From Alphaproteobacteria bacterium (GTDB taxonomy: Bacteria; Pseudomonadota; Alphaproteobacteria; Bin95), in assembly GCA_022827685.1 (NCBI GenBank), contig JAJEIH010000137.1, positions 1 through 52,229 of the forward strand: 52,229 bases of DNA. The letters run 5' to 3'. A model generated the notes under the pieces. The model worked only from the letters and a program-made list of their open reading frames with translations, searched no databases and was not told where the DNA came from. Position 1 is the first letter of the stretch. The number at the start of each line of letters is the position of its first letter. The translations under genes were made by a program, and so were the position numbers. Below are positions 43,906 through 52,229 of the stretch, one piece after another.

Positions 43906-44916
43906 ATGCAAAATAAATATTGCCGAATCTGCTGGAATACTAACGGTTGGCAAAGGCCTTCAAAGGACGCAGCGCTCATCGAAACTGGAAATTCCTATGT
44001 CGCCCAAAATCTATTTGGTCATGAAGAATGGCTGTTCAACTTTGAATGGGTGATTGGTGGTTTTCGTTATGGATTTCTGCAACCAATAGGAAAATATTAC
44101 AAGAAGTACGCTGGAGAATCTTGCTCGATTACGCTTTATACTCTATCGCCGAAGAAGGAAACTCTTATTGTTGGCTACTTGCGAAATGTATATGTTCCAA
44201 CAGAAGATGAACTTGAAAAAGTTCTGGGTGTCGCTAGGGAACAAGGGTGGCTTAACGAAATGAGGTCGTCTATAAAACGAATTGGCGGTAATGTCGGTAT
44301 GCTAAAGGATCCAAAGGCAAAGGAATTATTTAATATTCGCTTCCGCCCCCGTGATGCTGAGATACTAGATCCCATGATAAAGGTTATTGGAAAACATAAG
44401 ATTATCCAACCACCTCTATATTATCAGCCATATGATTGGCAAGAGAATGATGATTTAAAAACGGAAAATCGCGTCAAAAATCGATCCCTTATTGATCCTA
44501 GAAGATCAGAGGATTTGCAGATTCGTTCGGCACAGAAAGGCGTACAGGTAGACCCCAAGCACATTCGGCTTCAGAATCGACTTTATGAAACGCTGTGCTC
44601 GAAATACGGCACTAAAAATGTCGATTATGAAGCGAATTTTGTGGACTTGACCTTGCGACTCAACGACAAAACGATATTTTTTGAGATAAAGACTGATCAA
44701 ACTGCACGCCGCTGTATCCGAAATGCAATCGGGCAACTATTAGATTATGCCTACTATCCTGAAAAAGAGAGCTCGACTTGTCTTGTCATCGTTGGCGATG
44801 CCCCGTCAACCAATGAGGATCGAATTTATTTGGATTTTTTGCGAAATAAATTCGATCTTGAGGTTCAATATTCCCAGTTTATTTGGGAAACAAATATGTT
44901 GGAGGGTAAAATTTAA
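43906..44916 (+). CDS. PD-(D/E)XK-type nuclease, AT-rich, orphan
   Basis: The protein has 336 residues. The C-terminal third shows a restriction-endonuclease-like core: a helix (RLQNRLYETLCSKYG, 221-235), Glu242, Asp247 in NFVDLTLRL, Glu260-Ile-Lys262 in TIFFEIKTD, and a Gln-bearing helix (NAIGQLLDYAYY, Gln277). The N-terminal domain has HEEWLFNFEWVIGGFRYGF (39-57), reminiscent of restriction-enzyme target-recognition regions but not assignable. Base composition is much more AT-rich than the flanks, so transfer is likely. There is no methyltransferase partner, which fits a type IV-like or other stand-alone defence nuclease. Confidence 0.75.
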   Translation: MQNKYCRICWNTNGWQRPSKDAALIETGNSYVAQNLFGHEEWLFNFEWVIGGFRYGFLQPIGKYYKKYAGESCSITLYTLSPKKETLIVGYLRNVYVPTEDELEKVLGVAREQGWLNEMRSSIKRIGGNVGMLKDPKAKELFNIRFRPRDAEILDPMIKVIGKHKIIQPPLYYQPYDWQENDDLKTENRVKNRSLIDPRRSEDLQIRSAQKGVQVDPKHIRLQNRLYETLCSKYGTKNVDYEANFVDLTLRLNDKTIFFEIKTDQTARRCIRNAIGQLLDYAYYPEKESSTCLVIVGDAPSTNEDRIYLDFLRNKFDLEVQYSQFIWETNMLEGKI

Positions 44917-45006
44917 TTGAGAGAATTTATGAGTGAAAGGAACAGACCATGCGGGGAGGGAGTTCGCAGAGGCTAAACGATACAATGTCATTTGGTGTGA
45001 CGCTCG

Positions 45007-46569
45007 CTAATCCCCCCGCCCCGCAGCCCGGAACGCCCATTTCACCGCCGCTCCCTCCGCGTCGGTGCGGCCTTCCAGGAGGATGGCGTCGGTGTTTCTG
45101 GGGCGGCTTTCGCCGAGATAGATGCTGCTGGCAAGGCTGAGGCGGCCTCCAGAGGCGCGGAAGTCCCATAGCTGGCCGTTCGGCAGCGTCAGCCGCACCG
45201 CGCCCGCCTCCAGCTTCGGCTCCACATCGGGGTGGAGGTGGAAGCGCAGGCTGAAGGGCCAGCCGGCATTGCCTTCCAGCAGGTCCTCGCCGCGCAGGTC
45301 GCCGCCCTCGCGCGTCAGATAGAGCCGCCGGCGGTGGATGAGGCCGAAGGGCGCGGCATAGCCGTCATGGCTGAGGTCGAGCCAGAGGCCGCCCTCGGCC
45401 TCGGTGCGGCGCGCCTCGACATGGAGGCCGCCCGCGCGCACGCCGCCGCCCTCGTCGATTTCCAGCGCATGCACGTCGTTCACCGTCAGTGTGGAATGCG
45501 CGGCGGTGGCGCGCGCCAGCTCGTTCCAGGGTTCGGAGCCGTCCGCCGGCGCGCCGCAATTGACCACGATGCGCCGGGTCCCGTCGCTGAATTCCATCGC
45601 CAGCGGGCTCGAATGGCCGCCCCGGTCGAACCCCTTGGCAGTCGGCAGGCCGCTATCGACCAGAACCAGCGTGCGCCCCGCCTGGAGCCGGTCGAAGCCC
45701 GCCTCGATGCTCCGCGTCGGCGGCCGGGCGTGGCGGTCCACCCGCGCGAGCGCGAGATCGACCAGCTCGCTCTCGGACTCGTGCCCGCTATGGAAGCAGG
45801 CGAGCCGCTTGTCGCCGTGGCGGAAGAAGGCGAGCGGCGGGCCGGCATCGCGGATGGTCTCGGCCAGGCGCTCCGGCGGCGCGATGCCGGCCGCGCGCAG
45901 CAGGCCCTGGACCTCGATCAGCCGGCGGAGCGCGGACAGCTGCGCCACCGGGTTGCGCGAGCGGTGGAAGCCGTCGGCGAAGAACTGCTCGTCCAGCGCG
46001 CGTTCGATCCGGCGCAAAGCCGCCCCCGGCTGCTGCCCGAAGGCGATGGCGGCGGCGAGCGCGCCCGCGAGCGCGGCGAGGCGCGGCGCGCCTTCCGGGG
46101 CCGACTCGACGCCGCGCGCAAGCAACCGCGCATGCACGGCCATGCTCTCGACGATGCGGGCGCGGAAGAAGTCGCCCGCGCTTGCGGCGAAGAACTCGAA
46201 ACTGCCGAGCCAGGAATAGAGCCGGGCGCCGGCGATGTCCGCGCGCCAGACCTCGCCGCGGCCGGACCCGTGCGCTTCGAGCCAGAGCAGCACCAGCCGC
46301 CTTGCCTCCGTCCGGCCCTGGTCGCCGCCGATGGCGCGCAGATGGCGCAGCCAGTCGAAGCGGTGCAGCAGCAGCGCGGTATTGTCCTCCGGCCGGGCCT
46401 CCAGCGCCGCCGCCAGCCGTCCGCCGTCATTCAGCAGCGCTTCTCCCCGGTCCGAGACGCCGGGCCAGAGGTCGCGCGGCGCATTTGCAAGGCTGCGCGC
46501 GCCGCCGGCCCGTCTCGAAAGCCCCGCAGGAAAGAGGCGCCGCCCCGCAAGGCCGGGCAGGCCGATCAA
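45007..46569 (-). CDS. heparinase II/III-like protein
   Basis: The 520-residue protein starts at a TTG that overlaps the rpe stop (TTGA). An alpha/alpha barrel N-terminal part has WRADIAGARLYSWLGSFEF and RNPVAQLSALRRLIEVQGLL. The beta-sandwich C-terminal part has NCGAPADGSEPWNELARATA and HSTLTVNDVHALEI, the latter carrying the His/Tyr-type residues of polysaccharide lyases. There is no signal peptide. In many alphaproteobacteria this gene follows rpe and precedes purH; here purH is not next and an AT-rich island follows instead. Confidence 0.85.
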   Translation of the reverse strand: MIGLPGLAGRRLFPAGLSRRAGGARSLANAPRDLWPGVSDRGEALLNDGGRLAAALEARPEDNTALLLHRFDWLRHLRAIGGDQGRTEARRLVLLWLEAHGSGRGEVWRADIAGARLYSWLGSFEFFAASAGDFFRARIVESMAVHARLLARGVESAPEGAPRLAALAGALAAAIAFGQQPGAALRRIERALDEQFFADGFHRSRNPVAQLSALRRLIEVQGLLRAAGIAPPERLAETIRDAGPPLAFFRHGDKRLACFHSGHESESELVDLALARVDRHARPPTRSIEAGFDRLQAGRTLVLVDSGLPTAKGFDRGGHSSPLAMEFSDGTRRIVVNCGAPADGSEPWNELARATAAHSTLTVNDVHALEIDEGGGVRAGGLHVEARRTEAEGGLWLDLSHDGYAAPFGLIHRRRLYLTREGGDLRGEDLLEGNAGWPFSLRFHLHPDVEPKLEAGAVRLTLPNGQLWDFRASGGRLSLASSIYLGESRPRNTDAILLEGRTDAEGAAVKWAFRAAGRGD

Positions 46570-47234
46570 GGCGCGGCCTCGCGCAGCCGGCGGATGCGCC
46601 CGGCGCAGCCCTTGAGGCCGTCGGCGAAGACGAAGCTGCCCGCAACCAGCACATCGGCGCCGGCGGCCCGCACCTCGGCCGCGGTGTCGTCGGTGATGCC
46701 GCCGTCCACCTCCAGGTCGATCTCGCGGCCCGATTCGTCGATGCGCGCGCGGAGCGCCGCGATCTTGGCGCATTGGGCGCGCAGGAAGCTCTGGCCGCCG
46801 AAGCCGGGATCGACCGTCATCGCCAGCACGAGGTCGATATCGCCGAGCACGGCATCCACGGCGCTGGCCGGCGTGCCGGGATTGAGCGCCACGCCGGCCC
46901 GCCGGCCCGCTTCCCTGATCCGCTGCACGCTCCGGTGGAGATGCGGCCCGGCCTCGGCATGGACGGTCACGATGTCCGCCCCGGCGTCGAGGAATTCGGG
47001 CAGCAGGGGGTCGAGCGGCGCAATCATCAGATGCGTGTCGAAGGTCCGGTCGGTGCGCTTGCGGAGCGCCTTCACCACGGCCGGGCCGATGGTGAGATTC
47101 GGGACGAAGTGCCCGTCCATGACATCGATATGAATATAGTCGGCCCCGGCCGCTGCCAGGCAGTCCACGGCGGCCCCGAGCTCCGCGAAGTCGGCGGAGA
47201 GTATCGACGGGGCGATCCGCGTTGACCGGCGCAT
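46566..47234 (-). CDS. rpe: ribulose-phosphate 3-epimerase
   Basis: This 222-residue TIM-barrel enzyme interconverts ribulose-5-phosphate and xylulose-5-phosphate. Signatures are IAPSILSADFAELG (7-20), HIDVMDGHFVPNLTIGP (metal His and Asp), DTHLMI, MTVDPGFGGQSF and LEVDGGITDDT. All active-site residues are present. It is translationally coupled to the heparinase-like gene and divergent from the MBL gene across 69 nt. Confidence 0.97.
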   Translation of the reverse strand: MRRSTRIAPSILSADFAELGAAVDCLAAAGADYIHIDVMDGHFVPNLTIGPAVVKALRKRTDRTFDTHLMIAPLDPLLPEFLDAGADIVTVHAEAGPHLHRSVQRIREAGRRAGVALNPGTPASAVDAVLGDIDLVLAMTVDPGFGGQSFLRAQCAKIAALRARIDESGREIDLEVDGGITDDTAAEVRAAGADVLVAGSFVFADGLKGCAGRIRRLREAAP

Positions 47235-47303
47235 GCACAATTGATAGCAGCAGGGTCGCGGACCATCAATCCGGTGCGCGCCCGTAACCCCAGCGAGGCA
47301 GGC

Positions 47304-48212
47304 ATGGCCGCGCCGATTCCGTTCTACCGGGACTTCGATATCGAGCCGGAACGGGTCTATGAGCTGACGCCGCTGGTGCGCCGCATTACCAGCGCCAATC
47401 CGAGCCTTTTCACCTTCAAGGGCACCAATACCTATATCGTCGGGCAGGGCGAGGTGGCCGTGATCGACCCCGGCCCGGAGGACGCCGCGCACACGGCTGC
47501 GATCCTGGATGCGCTCGGGAGCGAGACCGTCACCCACATCGTCGCGACCCACACGCACCGCGACCACTCGCCCGGCTGCGCCGCGCTCAAGGCGGCGACC
47601 GGCGCGCCGCTTTGCGGCTACGGCCCGCACGGCATCGGCGCCCGGCGCAATTGGCCGTTCGACTCGCCCGAGGGCGGGGACACGGGTTTCGACCCCGATA
47701 TCCGCGTGCCCGACGGCGGGCGCATCGAGGGCCGGGGCTGGACGCTGGAAGCGGTATTCACGCCGGGCCACATCTCCAACCATCTCTGCTTCGCGCTCGC
47801 AGAGGAGAACTCGCTGTTCAGCGGCGACCATGTGATGGGCTGGTCCACCTCCATCGTCTCCCCGCCGGACGGCGACATGGCGCATTACATGGCGAGCCTG
47901 CGCAAGGTGCGGGCACGCACGGAAACGCCCTGGTGGCCGGGGCATGGCCCGCCGATCACCGATCCGGGACCGTTCGTCGATGCCTTCATCGCCCACCGCG
48001 AGGAACGCGAGCGGGAAATCCTGGCCTGCCTCGAAGACGGCGTGGCGGCGATCCCCGACATGGTCCGGCGCATCTACACCGATGTCGATCCGGGCCTGCA
48101 CCGCGCCGCCGGGCGTTCCGTGCTCTCGCATCTGCTGCATATGGTCGAGGACGGCCGCGCGGCCTGCGGCGACGACCCGCCGGGGCCGGACTCGCGCTAT
48201 GCCCTGGCGTGA
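47304..48212 (+). CDS. MBL-fold metallo-hydrolase (LACTB2-like)
   Basis: The 302-residue protein has a metallo-beta-lactamase core with THTHRDH (metal ligands, about 79-85), VIDPGPED before it, GHISNHLCF, and FSGDHVMGWSTSIVSPPDG. A C-terminal helical part has EEREREILACLEDG. This matches the LACTB2 subgroup, some members of which are nucleases or hydrolases. It is 37 nt upstream of the sirtuin gene and probably co-transcribed with it. Confidence 0.92.
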   Translation: MAAPIPFYRDFDIEPERVYELTPLVRRITSANPSLFTFKGTNTYIVGQGEVAVIDPGPEDAAHTAAILDALGSETVTHIVATHTHRDHSPGCAALKAATGAPLCGYGPHGIGARRNWPFDSPEGGDTGFDPDIRVPDGGRIEGRGWTLEAVFTPGHISNHLCFALAEENSLFSGDHVMGWSTSIVSPPDGDMAHYMASLRKVRARTETPWWPGHGPPITDPGPFVDAFIAHREEREREILACLEDGVAAIPDMVRRIYTDVDPGLHRAAGRSVLSHLLHMVEDGRAACGDDPPGPDSRYALA

Positions 48213-48249
48213 CCTAAGACTTGATGGCGGGCACAGGGCGGAGGCAGCG

Positions 48250-48999
48250 ATGGCGGACGGCATCGAACGGCTGAGGGAAGCGATCGGCAAGGCGCGGCGG
48301 GCTGTGGTGTTCACCGGGGCCGGCATCAGCACCGAGTCCGGCATTCCGGATTTCCGCAGCCCCGGCGGCGTCTGGGACCGCTACAAGCCGATCATGTTCG
48401 ACGATTTCATCTCCTCCGAGGAGATGCGGCGCGAGACCTGGCGGCGCAAGATCGAGACCGACAAGACGATGGCGACCGCGAAGCCGAACCGGGGCCACCG
48501 GGCGGTGGCGGCGCTGGTCGAGCGCGGCATCGTCTCGGCCGTCATCACGCAGAATATCGACGGGCTGCACCAGGCCTCCGGCGTGCCGGACGACAAGGTG
48601 ATCGAGCTGCACGGTAACTCGACCTACGCCGCCTGCCTCGATTGCCGCCTCCGGCACGAGCTGGACGACATCCTGGCGGCCTTCCGCAAAGACGAGACCC
48701 TGCCGGTCTGCGCCTCCTGCGGCGGCATGGTGAAGACGGCGACGATCTCCTTCGGCCAGGCCATGCCGGAGGACGCCATGCGCCGGGCCGAGCTCGAGAC
48801 GATGGCCGCCGACCTGTTCATCGTCTGCGGCTCCTCGCTGGTGGTCTATCCGGCGGCGGGCTTCCCGATCGCGGCGAAGCGCAACGGCGCCTTCCTCGCC
48901 ATCGTCAACCGCGAGCCGACCGACCTCGACCGCTTCGCGGACCTCACCGTCCATGACGAGATCGGGGACGCGCTGGGCGGCGCGGTCGGCAACAACTGA
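48250..48999 (+). CDS. NAD-dependent deacylase (sirtuin, Sir2/CobB family)
   Basis: The 249-residue protein has a complete sirtuin core: [20 protein letters not shown] (23-42), [11 protein letters not shown], the catalytic His in IELHGN, a Zn ribbon C-LD-C ... C-AS-C, and [13 protein letters not shown]. It removes acyl groups from lysines using NAD. It overlaps pgk by one base (TGATG). It is a true sirtuin, unlike the SIR2-like protein at 199-1635. Confidence 0.95.
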   Translation: MADGIERLREAIGKARRAVVFTGAGISTESGIPDFRSPGGVWDRYKPIMFDDFISSEEMRRETWRRKIETDKTMATAKPNRGHRAVAALVERGIVSAVITQNIDGLHQASGVPDDKVIELHGNSTYAACLDCRLRHELDDILAAFRKDETLPVCASCGGMVKTATISFGQAMPEDAMRRAELETMAADLFIVCGSSLVVYPAAGFPIAAKRNGAFLAIVNREPTDLDRFADLTVHDEIGDALGGAVGNN

Positions 49000-50174
49000 T
49001 GCCGGTCCCGACGCTGGACGGGCTCGACGCGGCCGGGCTGACCGTGCTGCTGCGCGCCGACCTCAATGTCCCCATGCAGGGCGGCAGGGTCGGCGACCGG
49101 ACGCGCATCGAACGGACCCTGCCGACAATCCGCGAGCTCACGGCCCAGGGCGCGCGCGTGGTCGTCCTCTCCCATCTCGGCCGGCCCAAGGGCGGGCCCG
49201 CGCCGGAGCTTTCGCTGCGCCCGGTGGCGGAGGCGCTGGCCGATGCGCTGGAGGCGCCTGTCGCCTTCGCGGCCGACGACCCGGCCGCGGTGATTGCCGG
49301 CCTGCCGGCGGGCGGGGTGGCGCTGCTGGAGAACCTGCGCTTCGACCCCGGCGAGGAGGCCAACGACCCGGCCTTTGCCGCCCGGCTGGCCGCGCTCGGC
49401 GATATCTATGTCAACGACGCCTTCTCCGCCGCGCACCGGGCGCATGCCTCCACCGAGGCGTTGGCGCGGCTGTTGCCGGCTGCGGCCGGGCGGCTGATGC
49501 AGCGGGAGCTCGAGGCGCTGGAGGCGACCCTCGACGCGCCCGCGCGTCCGTCCGGGGCCATCGTCGGCGGCGCCAAGGTCTCGACCAAGCTTACCCTGCT
49601 CGGCAACCTCGTCGCCCGCGTCGATATGCTCGCCATCGGCGGCGGCATGGCGAACACCTTCCTCCACGCGCAGGGATATGAGGTCGGCCGCAGCCTCTGC
49701 GAGCGCGAGATGGCGGAGATGGCGCGCCATGTCCTCGACGACGCGGAGAAATGCGGCTGCACGGTGGTGCTGCCGGAGGATGCGGTCGTGGCGCCCGCGC
49801 TCGAAGCCGGCGCGCCGACGGAGGTCGTGGCGGTGGACGAAGTGCCGCCGGACGCCATGATCCTCGATATCGGCCCGGAGAGCACCGCCGGCCTGATCGG
49901 CCGGCTGGGGCTGATGCGCACGCTGGTCTGGAACGGCCCGCTCGGCGCGTTCGAGGTGCCGCCCTTCGACCGGGGCACCTGTGAGGTGGCGCAGGCCGCG
50001 GCCGGCATGGACGGGCTGCTGACCGTGGCCGGCGGCGGCGACACGGTGGCGGCGCTCGCCGGGGCCGGCGTGGTCGAGCGGTTCGGCTATGTCTCGACTG
50101 CGGGCGGCGCGTTTCTCGAATGGCTGGAGGGCCGGGTGCTGCCCGGCGTGGCGGCGCTGGAGGCCGCGATATGA
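48999..50174 (+). CDS. pgk: phosphoglycerate kinase
   Basis: The 391-residue glycolytic enzyme converts 1,3-bisphosphoglycerate + ADP to 3-phosphoglycerate + ATP. Conserved elements include [37 protein letters not shown] and [11 protein letters not shown]. Length is normal. Unusually, gapdh is not adjacent; pgk is joined at its 5' end to a sirtuin gene and at its 3' end (ATGA overlap) to an aquaporin gene. Confidence 0.97.
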   Translation: MPVPTLDGLDAAGLTVLLRADLNVPMQGGRVGDRTRIERTLPTIRELTAQGARVVVLSHLGRPKGGPAPELSLRPVAEALADALEAPVAFAADDPAAVIAGLPAGGVALLENLRFDPGEEANDPAFAARLAALGDIYVNDAFSAAHRAHASTEALARLLPAAAGRLMQRELEALEATLDAPARPSGAIVGGAKVSTKLTLLGNLVARVDMLAIGGGMANTFLHAQGYEVGRSLCEREMAEMARHVLDDAEKCGCTVVLPEDAVVAPALEAGAPTEVVAVDEVPPDAMILDIGPESTAGLIGRLGLMRTLVWNGPLGAFEVPPFDRGTCEVAQAAAGMDGLLTVAGGGDTVAALAGAGVVERFGYVSTAGGAFLEWLEGRVLPGVAALEAAI

Positions 50175-50839
50175 CCCTTTCCCGACGACTGACGGCGGAG
50201 TTCGCCGGCACCGCCATGCTGCTCGCCGTGGTGGTCGGCTCCGGCATCATGGGCGAGACGCTCGCCGGCGGGAACACGGCCATCGCATTGCTCGGCAACA
50301 CCATCGCGACGGGCGCGATCCTGGTGGTCCTGATCCTGATCCTCGGGCCCGTTTCCGGAGCGCATTTCAACCCGGCCGTCACGGTGGCGTTCCTGATGAG
50401 GCGCGAGATCGGGCCGGGCGACGCCGCGCTCTACATTCTCGTGCAGGTGGCCGGCGGCCTGCTGGGCGTCGCGGTCGCGCACATCATGTTCGAGCAGCCG
50501 GAACTGTTCTTCGCCTCCGGCAAGGAGCGGTCGGGCTTCGCGCAGGCCTTCTCGGAGGGGGTAGCGGCCTTCGGGCTGGTGTTCACCATCCTGCTCTGCC
50601 TGAGGGCGCGGGCGGAGGCGGTGGCCTGGGCGGTCGGGCTCTACATCACCGCCGGCTACTGGTTCACCGCCTCCACCTCCTTCGCCAACCCGGCGGTGAC
50701 GGTCGCGCGCGCCTTCACCGACACCTTCTCCGGCATCCGCCCGGAGGATGCGCCCGCCTTCATCCTCGCCCAGTTCGTCGGCGCCGCGCTCGCCGTCGCG
50801 CTCGCCCGCTATCTCGGCGCGGGGGCAGGGAAGGGATAG
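50171..50839 (+). CDS. MIP-family aquaporin/aquaglyceroporin
   Basis: This 222-residue six-helix channel has both half-helix motifs, [10 protein letters not shown] (NPA at 67-69) and [13 protein letters not shown] (NPA at 173-175). The Arg that normally follows the second NPA in water channels is Val176; an Arg appears only at 180. This suggests an altered selectivity filter. Related NPAVT-type channels often occur in arsenic-resistance loci. It overlaps the pgk stop by ATGA, so co-expression with pgk is likely. Confidence 0.9.
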   Translation: MTLSRRLTAEFAGTAMLLAVVVGSGIMGETLAGGNTAIALLGNTIATGAILVVLILILGPVSGAHFNPAVTVAFLMRREIGPGDAALYILVQVAGGLLGVAVAHIMFEQPELFFASGKERSGFAQAFSEGVAAFGLVFTILLCLRARAEAVAWAVGLYITAGYWFTASTSFANPAVTVARAFTDTFSGIRPEDAPAFILAQFVGAALAVALARYLGAGAGKG

Positions 50840-50858
50840 GGGAACGGCCCCGCCGCCG

Positions 50859-51248
50859 TCAGCGGTTGGGCAGCACCTCGATGTCGGGGCAGTCGAGCAG
50901 CCGGGCGTCGGCCGTGACCAGGGTCAGGCCGAAGACCAGCGCGCTCGCAGCGATGAAGCGGTCGGCCGGGTCCTTGTGATCGAGGGCGATGCTGCGGCTG
51001 GCCATGGCCACCTCGAAGGTGAGCGGAACCTCGGTGACGGGCGCGGCGGCAAGCGCCCTGTCCAGCCAGCGCCGCGGATCCGGCTCCAGCGCGATCCGGC
51101 CCCGCTCCGCCAGCATCATGGCCTCCCACACGCTGATCGGGGAGAGCCGCAGCGTCTCCGCCGGCGAGGCGAGCAGGGCGCGCACGGCGCGGGAAAGCCG
51201 GGCCGGGTCGAGCAGCGCCCAGAGCCAGATATGCGTGTCGAGCAGCAC
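50859..51248 (-). CDS. PIN-domain (VapC-type) toxin, second system
   Basis: The 129-residue PIN domain begins at a GTG (MLLDTHIWLWALLD, Asp4). Further acidic positions lie in SPISVWEAMMLAERG, HKDPADRFIAASA and LVTADARLLD, matching the VapC active site. It follows the HTH-Phd antitoxin by 3 nt. It is probably a ribonuclease held inactive by that antitoxin. Confidence 0.9.
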   Translation of the reverse strand: MLLDTHIWLWALLDPARLSRAVRALLASPAETLRLSPISVWEAMMLAERGRIALEPDPRRWLDRALAAAPVTEVPLTFEVAMASRSIALDHKDPADRFIAASALVFGLTLVTADARLLDCPDIEVLPNR

Positions 51249-51251
51249 CGC

Positions 51252-51791
51252 CTAGCCGAGTGCTTCCCATTCCTCCGGGTCGAGCGCGGGCGCGGTGAGG
51301 TCGCCCAGGATCCGCCCCGTGCCGGCCATGGCGCCCAGCCAGTCGCCGGAAGGCGGCGGGACGATCTGCGCCACCGGCTGGCCGAACCGCGTCACCAGAA
51401 CGGGTTTGCCGGTTTTCCCCACCCGTTCGAGGACCGCAAGGCATTTGGCCTTGAAGGCGGATATCTGCATTTCCTCCATCCCCTCCGGGAATGCCGGCGA
51501 CTCCGGCGTTTCCAGCCCTGCGAATACCGCCGGCGCTTCCTGCAATCCCCCATGCGCCCCGTCTCCGGCGAGCCCGGTTGCGTAGGCGATACTGCTTGCC
51601 GGAACGCCCCCGGCGATGCGCTGCCCGACGACCTCCAGCAGCCGGCGGTAGCGGCCGGCGTCCCACTCATGGCGCCAGCCGTCGCCGCTGCGAACCCCGA
51701 GCGACCGCAAATGCCGCCGGACCGCGGCGGGCGTTGCGTCGAGCGCCGCCGCCAGGTCTTTCACCGTGTATCGTTCGCTCCGCCCGGGCAT
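51252..51791 (-). CDS. HTH-Phd fusion antitoxin
   Basis: The protein has 179 residues. The C-terminal 72 (108-179) form a Phd antitoxin: MQISAFKAKCLAVLERVGKT, then PVLVTRFGQPVAQIVPP. Ahead of it is an extra region with a likely HTH (YTVKDLAAALDATPAAVRRH, 8-27). Start ATG 51791 has GGAGAGAGA upstream; ATGs at 51821 and 51830 are alternatives. An internal ATG at 51470 with GGAGG just upstream could yield the bare 72-residue antitoxin as well. It precedes the PIN toxin by 3 nt and sits next to a perfect operator palindrome. Confidence 0.8.
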   Translation of the reverse strand: MPGRSERYTVKDLAAALDATPAAVRRHLRSLGVRSGDGWRHEWDAGRYRRLLEVVGQRIAGGVPASSIAYATGLAGDGAHGGLQEAPAVFAGLETPESPAFPEGMEEMQISAFKAKCLAVLERVGKTGKPVLVTRFGQPVAQIVPPPSGDWLGAMAGTGRILGDLTAPALDPEEWEALG

Positions 51792-51830
51792 CGGTCCGCT
51801 CTCTCTCCGGAACCCTGTCATTGAGAACAT

Positions 51831-51851
51831 ACTATGGTCAGTAACCATAGT
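51831..51851 (-). promoter_or_regulatory. operator palindrome of the second toxin-antitoxin operon
   Basis: ACTATGGT-cagta-ACCATAGT has perfect 8-bp arms and a 5-nt spacer. It lies 40 nt upstream of the HTH-Phd start, in an AT-richer patch. It is a strong candidate autoregulation site. Confidence 0.7.
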
Positions 51852-51861
51852 CAATCCTGAT

Positions 51862-52086
51862 TCACTCCTCCCACCAGCGCCCGCCGATCACCATTCCGGC
51901 GGGGAACAGGCGTTGTTCGCCGCCGAGCACGACGCCGTCCGAATCCTCGTAGTCGAACCGGCCGGTGCGCAGTTCGAGCACCGAGGCGTCGGCGGCCACG
52001 CCCGGCTCCAGGCTGCCGAGGCCGGGCCGCCCCAATGCCGCCGCAGGTGCAGCCGTCGCCGCGCGCAGCACCTCGACCAGCGGCAT
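51862..52086 (-). pseudogene. 3' end of an amidohydrolase gene, truncated
   Basis: About 74 residues (MPLVEVLRAATAAPAAALG, then GSLEPGVAADASVLEL) match the C-terminal end of amidohydrolase/dihydroorotase-like metallohydrolases. The metal-binding barrel is missing. Upstream of 52086 the frame stays open but abruptly becomes AT-rich and unlike the family (translation contains KIKWHYTDKPKTTIKLYQHL). The gene is therefore probably cut by an insertion near 52087-52100. Confidence 0.55.
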
Positions 52087-52229
52087 GCCTAGCCCAAGTT
52101 TAACAGTTTGGCGGTGGCTTCGGTTGATATTGAAGTGTTCTGGTTCGGCAAGGTGTTGATATAGCTTGATTGTGGTTTTGGGCTTGTCGGTGTAGTGCCA
52201 TTTTATTTTTGTGTTGAGGTTCCGGGGCG
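52087..52229. mobile_element. AT-rich foreign-looking sequence at the window edge
   Basis: The composition changes sharply from the surrounding GC-rich DNA. On the minus strand the frame is open to the window end and translates to a basic peptide without a recognised family. It could be the end of an insertion sequence that disrupted the amidohydrolase gene. Only one edge is visible, so terminal repeats cannot be tested. Confidence 0.35.

Noticed and set aside
45007-47238. Single 743-codon minus-strand protein spanning heparinase and rpe
   Set aside because: The first 223 codons are an off-frame reading of rpe. The real heparinase-like gene starts at the TTG overlapping the rpe stop at 46566-46569.

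Overview
The window is a high-GC (roughly two-thirds G+C), tightly packed bacterial chromosome segment. Gene content and order point to an alphaproteobacterium, probably Rhodospirillales-like: groESL preceded by a CIRCE element and an RpoH-like promoter, a CtaA/COX15 heme A synthase, an NsrR-type Rrf2 regulator beside copper nitrite reductase, an rpe-heparinase II/III pair, and many ATGA/TTGA overlaps. The genus cannot be named from the sequence alone.

Layout. 1-4050 is an accessory zone: the tail of an upstream gene, an AT-richer SIR2-like NADase gene, a collapsed NYN-domain pseudogene joined to a methyltransferase-like tail, an orphan IS630-type OrfA, a small methyltransferase, and GC-rich palindromic (REP-like) repeats. 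4044-13158 is a glycan-type locus. On the minus strand lie a cNMP-binding protein and an ABC exporter with a degenerate, expanded nucleotide-binding region. Divergently, six overlapping genes encode four glycosyltransferases, a histidine phosphatase and a polysaccharide-deacetylase-like protein. 13281-15076 holds the NO-sensing Rrf2/NsrR regulator and nirK. 15351-23208 holds a membrane protein, a complete four-gene peptide/oligosaccharide ABC importer whose ATPase start carries a 29-bp tandem duplication, an SDR and a carboxymuconolactone-decarboxylase protein. 23274-28995 holds an O-methyltransferase, ctaA and a very large NAD(P)H/flavin/Fe-S oxidoreductase. 29133-31422 holds CIRCE, groES, groEL, a strong terminator and tRNA-Pro(TGG).

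31490-42937 begins with a second orphan IS630-type OrfA. It is followed by a two-domain AhpD-like protein whose second redox cysteine is encoded by an in-frame TGA, with a SECIS-like hairpin just downstream (a probable selenoprotein), and by a NicO/RcnA-type metal exporter. A catabolic-looking run then includes a lone HyuB, an M29/NicX-like protein, an acyl-CoA dehydrogenase, an acyl-CoA ligase, a P450 and an enoyl-CoA hydratase. 43056-44916 is a small island with a Phd/VapC-type toxin-antitoxin pair and an AT-rich PD-(D/E)XK nuclease. 45007-50839 returns to housekeeping genes: heparinase-like, rpe, an MBL hydrolase, a sirtuin, pgk and an aquaporin. The right end has a second PIN toxin whose antitoxin carries an extra N-terminal HTH-like region and a perfect operator palindrome, then an amidohydrolase 3' end that is interrupted by AT-rich foreign-looking sequence.

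The best lead is the UGA-encoded selenocysteine in the AhpD-like protein at 32338-33468. Next are the glycan locus with its unusual ABC exporter, the HTH-Phd antitoxin, and the two AT-rich defence-like genes (SIR2 and PD-(D/E)XK).
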